Positions 15,301 to 15,799 of a stretch of DNA of 15,799 bases are shown one piece after another. Each line of letters begins with the position of its first letter. Within the stretch, counting starts at the first letter, position 1. A program made the position numbers and the translations under genes. Location of the stretch: positions 1-15,799 of the forward strand of contig JAEUKC010000074.1 of the NCBI GenBank assembly GCA_016794445.1, read 5' to 3'. Under the pieces are notes generated by a model. The model searched no databases and was not told the origin of the DNA. It was given only the letters and a program-made list of their open reading frames with translations. This DNA comes from JADJMO01 sp016794445 (lineage in GTDB: Bacteria > Myxococcota_A > Polyangia > Polyangiales > JADJMO01).

Positions 15301-15759
15301 GGGGAAGCGCCCACGGCCGACGTCGAGCGCGACCTCCTCGCCGTAGCGGCTGCAGCTCGGGTCGACGTTGAGCAGGTATACGGCGTCGTTGCGGAAGTCG
15401 TCGTCGGCGTGGCGCGCGGCGAGCGCACCGAGGTCGAGCGGCGCGTCGAAGCTGACGGTGATCGGCGCGAACACCCCGAAGCCGTCGAGGGCATCGAAGG
15501 TCTCGCGGAGGTGCGACTCGAACTGCGTGCGGGCGACCAGGCCGACGTTCACGCGGCGTCCCGTGGGCGAGCTCGCGTCGAACCGGGTGGCCACGTCGTT
15601 CGGCAGGGGCACCTCCGGCAGCGGACGCTCCGCGAGGTCGAAGCGGACGCGGGGGCCCCCGGTCTCCTCTGTCGGAGCCAGGCCTTCGGGGCTCGGCCCG
15701 CCGCAGGACGGGGCGAAGATCGCGAGCAGCAGGAGGAGCCACAGGGGGAGACGGCGCAT
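12331..15759 (-). CDS. Large alpha/beta-hydrolase lipoprotein with DxDxDG calcium loops
   Basis: This 1142-residue secreted protein begins MRRLPLWLLLLLAIFAPSCG; Cys19 is the probable lipid anchor. The hydrolase core shows an HGYGSN oxyanion turn (His489), a nucleophile elbow GISLG with Ser633, a candidate Asp908 in TGGDTVVPV and a candidate His1048 in GQHGFYN, in canonical order, as in lipases and esterases. Four Asp-rich loops resemble dockerin/EF-hand calcium sites: DKNGNGILD (195-203), DIDGDGHLD (207-215), DINDDGQPD (555-563) and DFDGDGVVD (611-619). Several cysteines suggest disulfides. The ATG at 15759 is preferred because AGAGG lies 5 nt upstream; the GTG at 15765 overlaps that site. 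It is the first gene of a two-gene unit with the outer-membrane barrel. The substrate is unknown. The sequence reads as an outer-membrane or surface esterase of the long 'virulence-factor lipase' type, by family resemblance. Confidence 0.82.
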   Translation of the reverse strand: MRRLPLWLLLLLAIFAPSCGGPSPEGLAPTEETGGPRVRFDLAERPLPEVPLPNDVATRFDASSPTGRRVNVGLVARTQFESHLRETFDALDGFGVFAPITVSFDAPLDLGALAARHADDDFRNDAVYLLNVDPSCSRYGEEVALDVGRGRFPIFLSGHARPSDDPKRLDDGNRLFELDPQGPANNVLFEERNEDKNGNGILDPGEDIDGDGHLDVANLDDPKACDGLAEGTLERDRCIADHLLTHYERETNTLILRPVWPLEERCAHAVVLTKRLVGSGGRPVVSPFPFVNHRDQTLALGPVPALLARYGLGTKDISFAWSFTTGTMTAGLRALREGLHGKGPWARLATEFPVESLEITKAEPAGTKVAPGGCSAQALDYYWYKGLKEYPPNMCAYAADNASIGGLVAGTFEAPNFQVQKHGRPTDVHPNDEEELFDVDFDRGTGTYGRAKVTFWCALPKPKKDVTCTPGNPEGKPFCQPYPVSIFAHGYGSNRAELSAFLGRQTSMGMASCAVDAFGHGGNVLLQVGRAGISILEQFKIKNFGDLFLGGRDRDINDDGQPDPGADFYAADLAHTRDNLRQSVLEMVQMVRILRSMDGVRRARDGSVFGDFDGDGVVDLGGQKGTVTYWGISLGGLVTGVLGGLEPDVDATVPISGGAGLSDVTARATVSGLPSAVFLPILGPYVAGWRSDDDEKALYPDGEVELGFIAGDLNNRARVNLGRVKGIAPGDTVVVENLDKGFSERIVVGPKGTFRVGIAADALTAYARRPLLGIDTKEASGAIEVSSTSPQFGDRLAIRVLGPDGKPKSITDVASGKSLPEVTSFLRDANFQATTYKVGAPLVAVQRGLGYARNAPRFRRFFGLAQHALDSVDSAVWSQWYYELARPGTRLSDPARQNHVLVVPTGGDTVVPVNAAIAMARTAGLFGSWRRDPTVPAEYGWRKLFVPDPRYGKSIDRWLVDTHVIENQPRLLRNTTNPKNPRVLLDVDDLSEGRSVFPCSEFSCLPGVPDTETFGLVRPPAPLRATHTRPDGSFDAMRIPILHPVGQHGFYNAQKVRAFDGDAHGVNLVTRFMVSRGRVVDLAPDCHCSATAAPKYLLDGKEQVYSDEGPCENTATDVKIKLCSPACAATLGMSTPAEVSCP

Positions 15760-15764
15760 GGTCA

Positions 15765-15769
15765 CCTCT
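15765..15769 (-). promoter_or_regulatory. Ribosome-binding site deciding the hydrolase start
   Basis: AGAGG on the minus strand sits 5 nt before the ATG at 15759. The alternative GTG (15765-15763) overlaps it and so cannot use it, which favours the ATG. Confidence 0.6.
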
Positions 15770-15799
15770 ACTTCACCAAACGAGAGGCGCGTTCGTTAT

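Noticed and set aside
13037..15742. Alternative minus-strand frame overlapping the hydrolase
   Set aside because: It is an Arg/Pro/Ala-rich out-of-frame translation. The chosen frame has a signal peptide, catalytic motifs and calcium loops.

Overview
The window is high-GC DNA (visibly well over 65% G+C) with dense, mostly short-gapped genes on both strands. It comes from a Gram-negative bacterium: there are two secreted beta-barrel-like outer-membrane proteins and two probable lipoproteins. The gene set (a FadN/FadA-type beta-oxidation pair, large secreted hydrolases with DxDxDG calcium loops, many orphan envelope proteins) suggests a myxobacterium-like lineage (Myxococcota, possibly Polyangia). 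That assignment is inference, as the window has no rRNA or marker gene other than priA. I see no tRNA, rRNA, CRISPR array, insertion sequence or phage gene.

Layout: 1-984 (+) is the C-terminal end of a FadN-type 3-hydroxyacyl-CoA dehydrogenase/enoyl-CoA hydratase, closed by a clear intrinsic terminator (1006-1036). 1064-2314 (+) is a membrane-anchored zinc-ribbon protein. 2343-3104 (-) is a small outer-membrane barrel, whose putative promoter has a run of nine G in the -35/-10 spacer. It is divergent from 3295-4455 (+), a FadA thiolase, and the shared intergenic region holds a perfect 13-bp palindrome. A minus-strand run follows (read 6704 to 4456): an orphan soluble protein, a stand-alone methylmalonyl-CoA-mutase-type B12-binding protein, and a protein with a strict glycine/alanine pentad repeat and a C-terminal membrane anchor. 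The last of these ends exactly where fadA ends. Divergent from this run, 6749-8023 (+) encodes a fusion of 3-aminobutyryl-CoA ammonia-lyase (Kal) to 3-keto-5-aminohexanoate cleavage enzyme (Kce). It overlaps priA (8020-10371) by 4 nt, and a small cysteine-rich probable lipoprotein follows (10387-10761). The right end is a minus-strand two-gene unit: a 1142-residue alpha/beta-hydrolase lipoprotein (12331-15759) coupled by an ATGA overlap to an outer-membrane barrel protein (10774-12334) whose reading frame is shifted near its C-terminus.

How the genes may work together: the left two thirds is enriched in acyl-CoA catabolism. Kal-Kce would turn a lysine-degradation intermediate plus acetyl-CoA into acetoacetate and crotonyl-CoA. 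Crotonyl-CoA is a substrate for the hydratase/dehydrogenase activities of a FadN-type protein and then a thiolase such as FadA. The B12 protein would be one half of a two-subunit methylmalonyl-CoA mutase that handles propionyl-CoA carbon. The right end is a cell-envelope module pairing a surface hydrolase with an outer-membrane protein. The best candidates for something under-described are the Kal-Kce fusion, the glycine-pentad membrane protein, and the homopolymer in the barrel-gene promoter.
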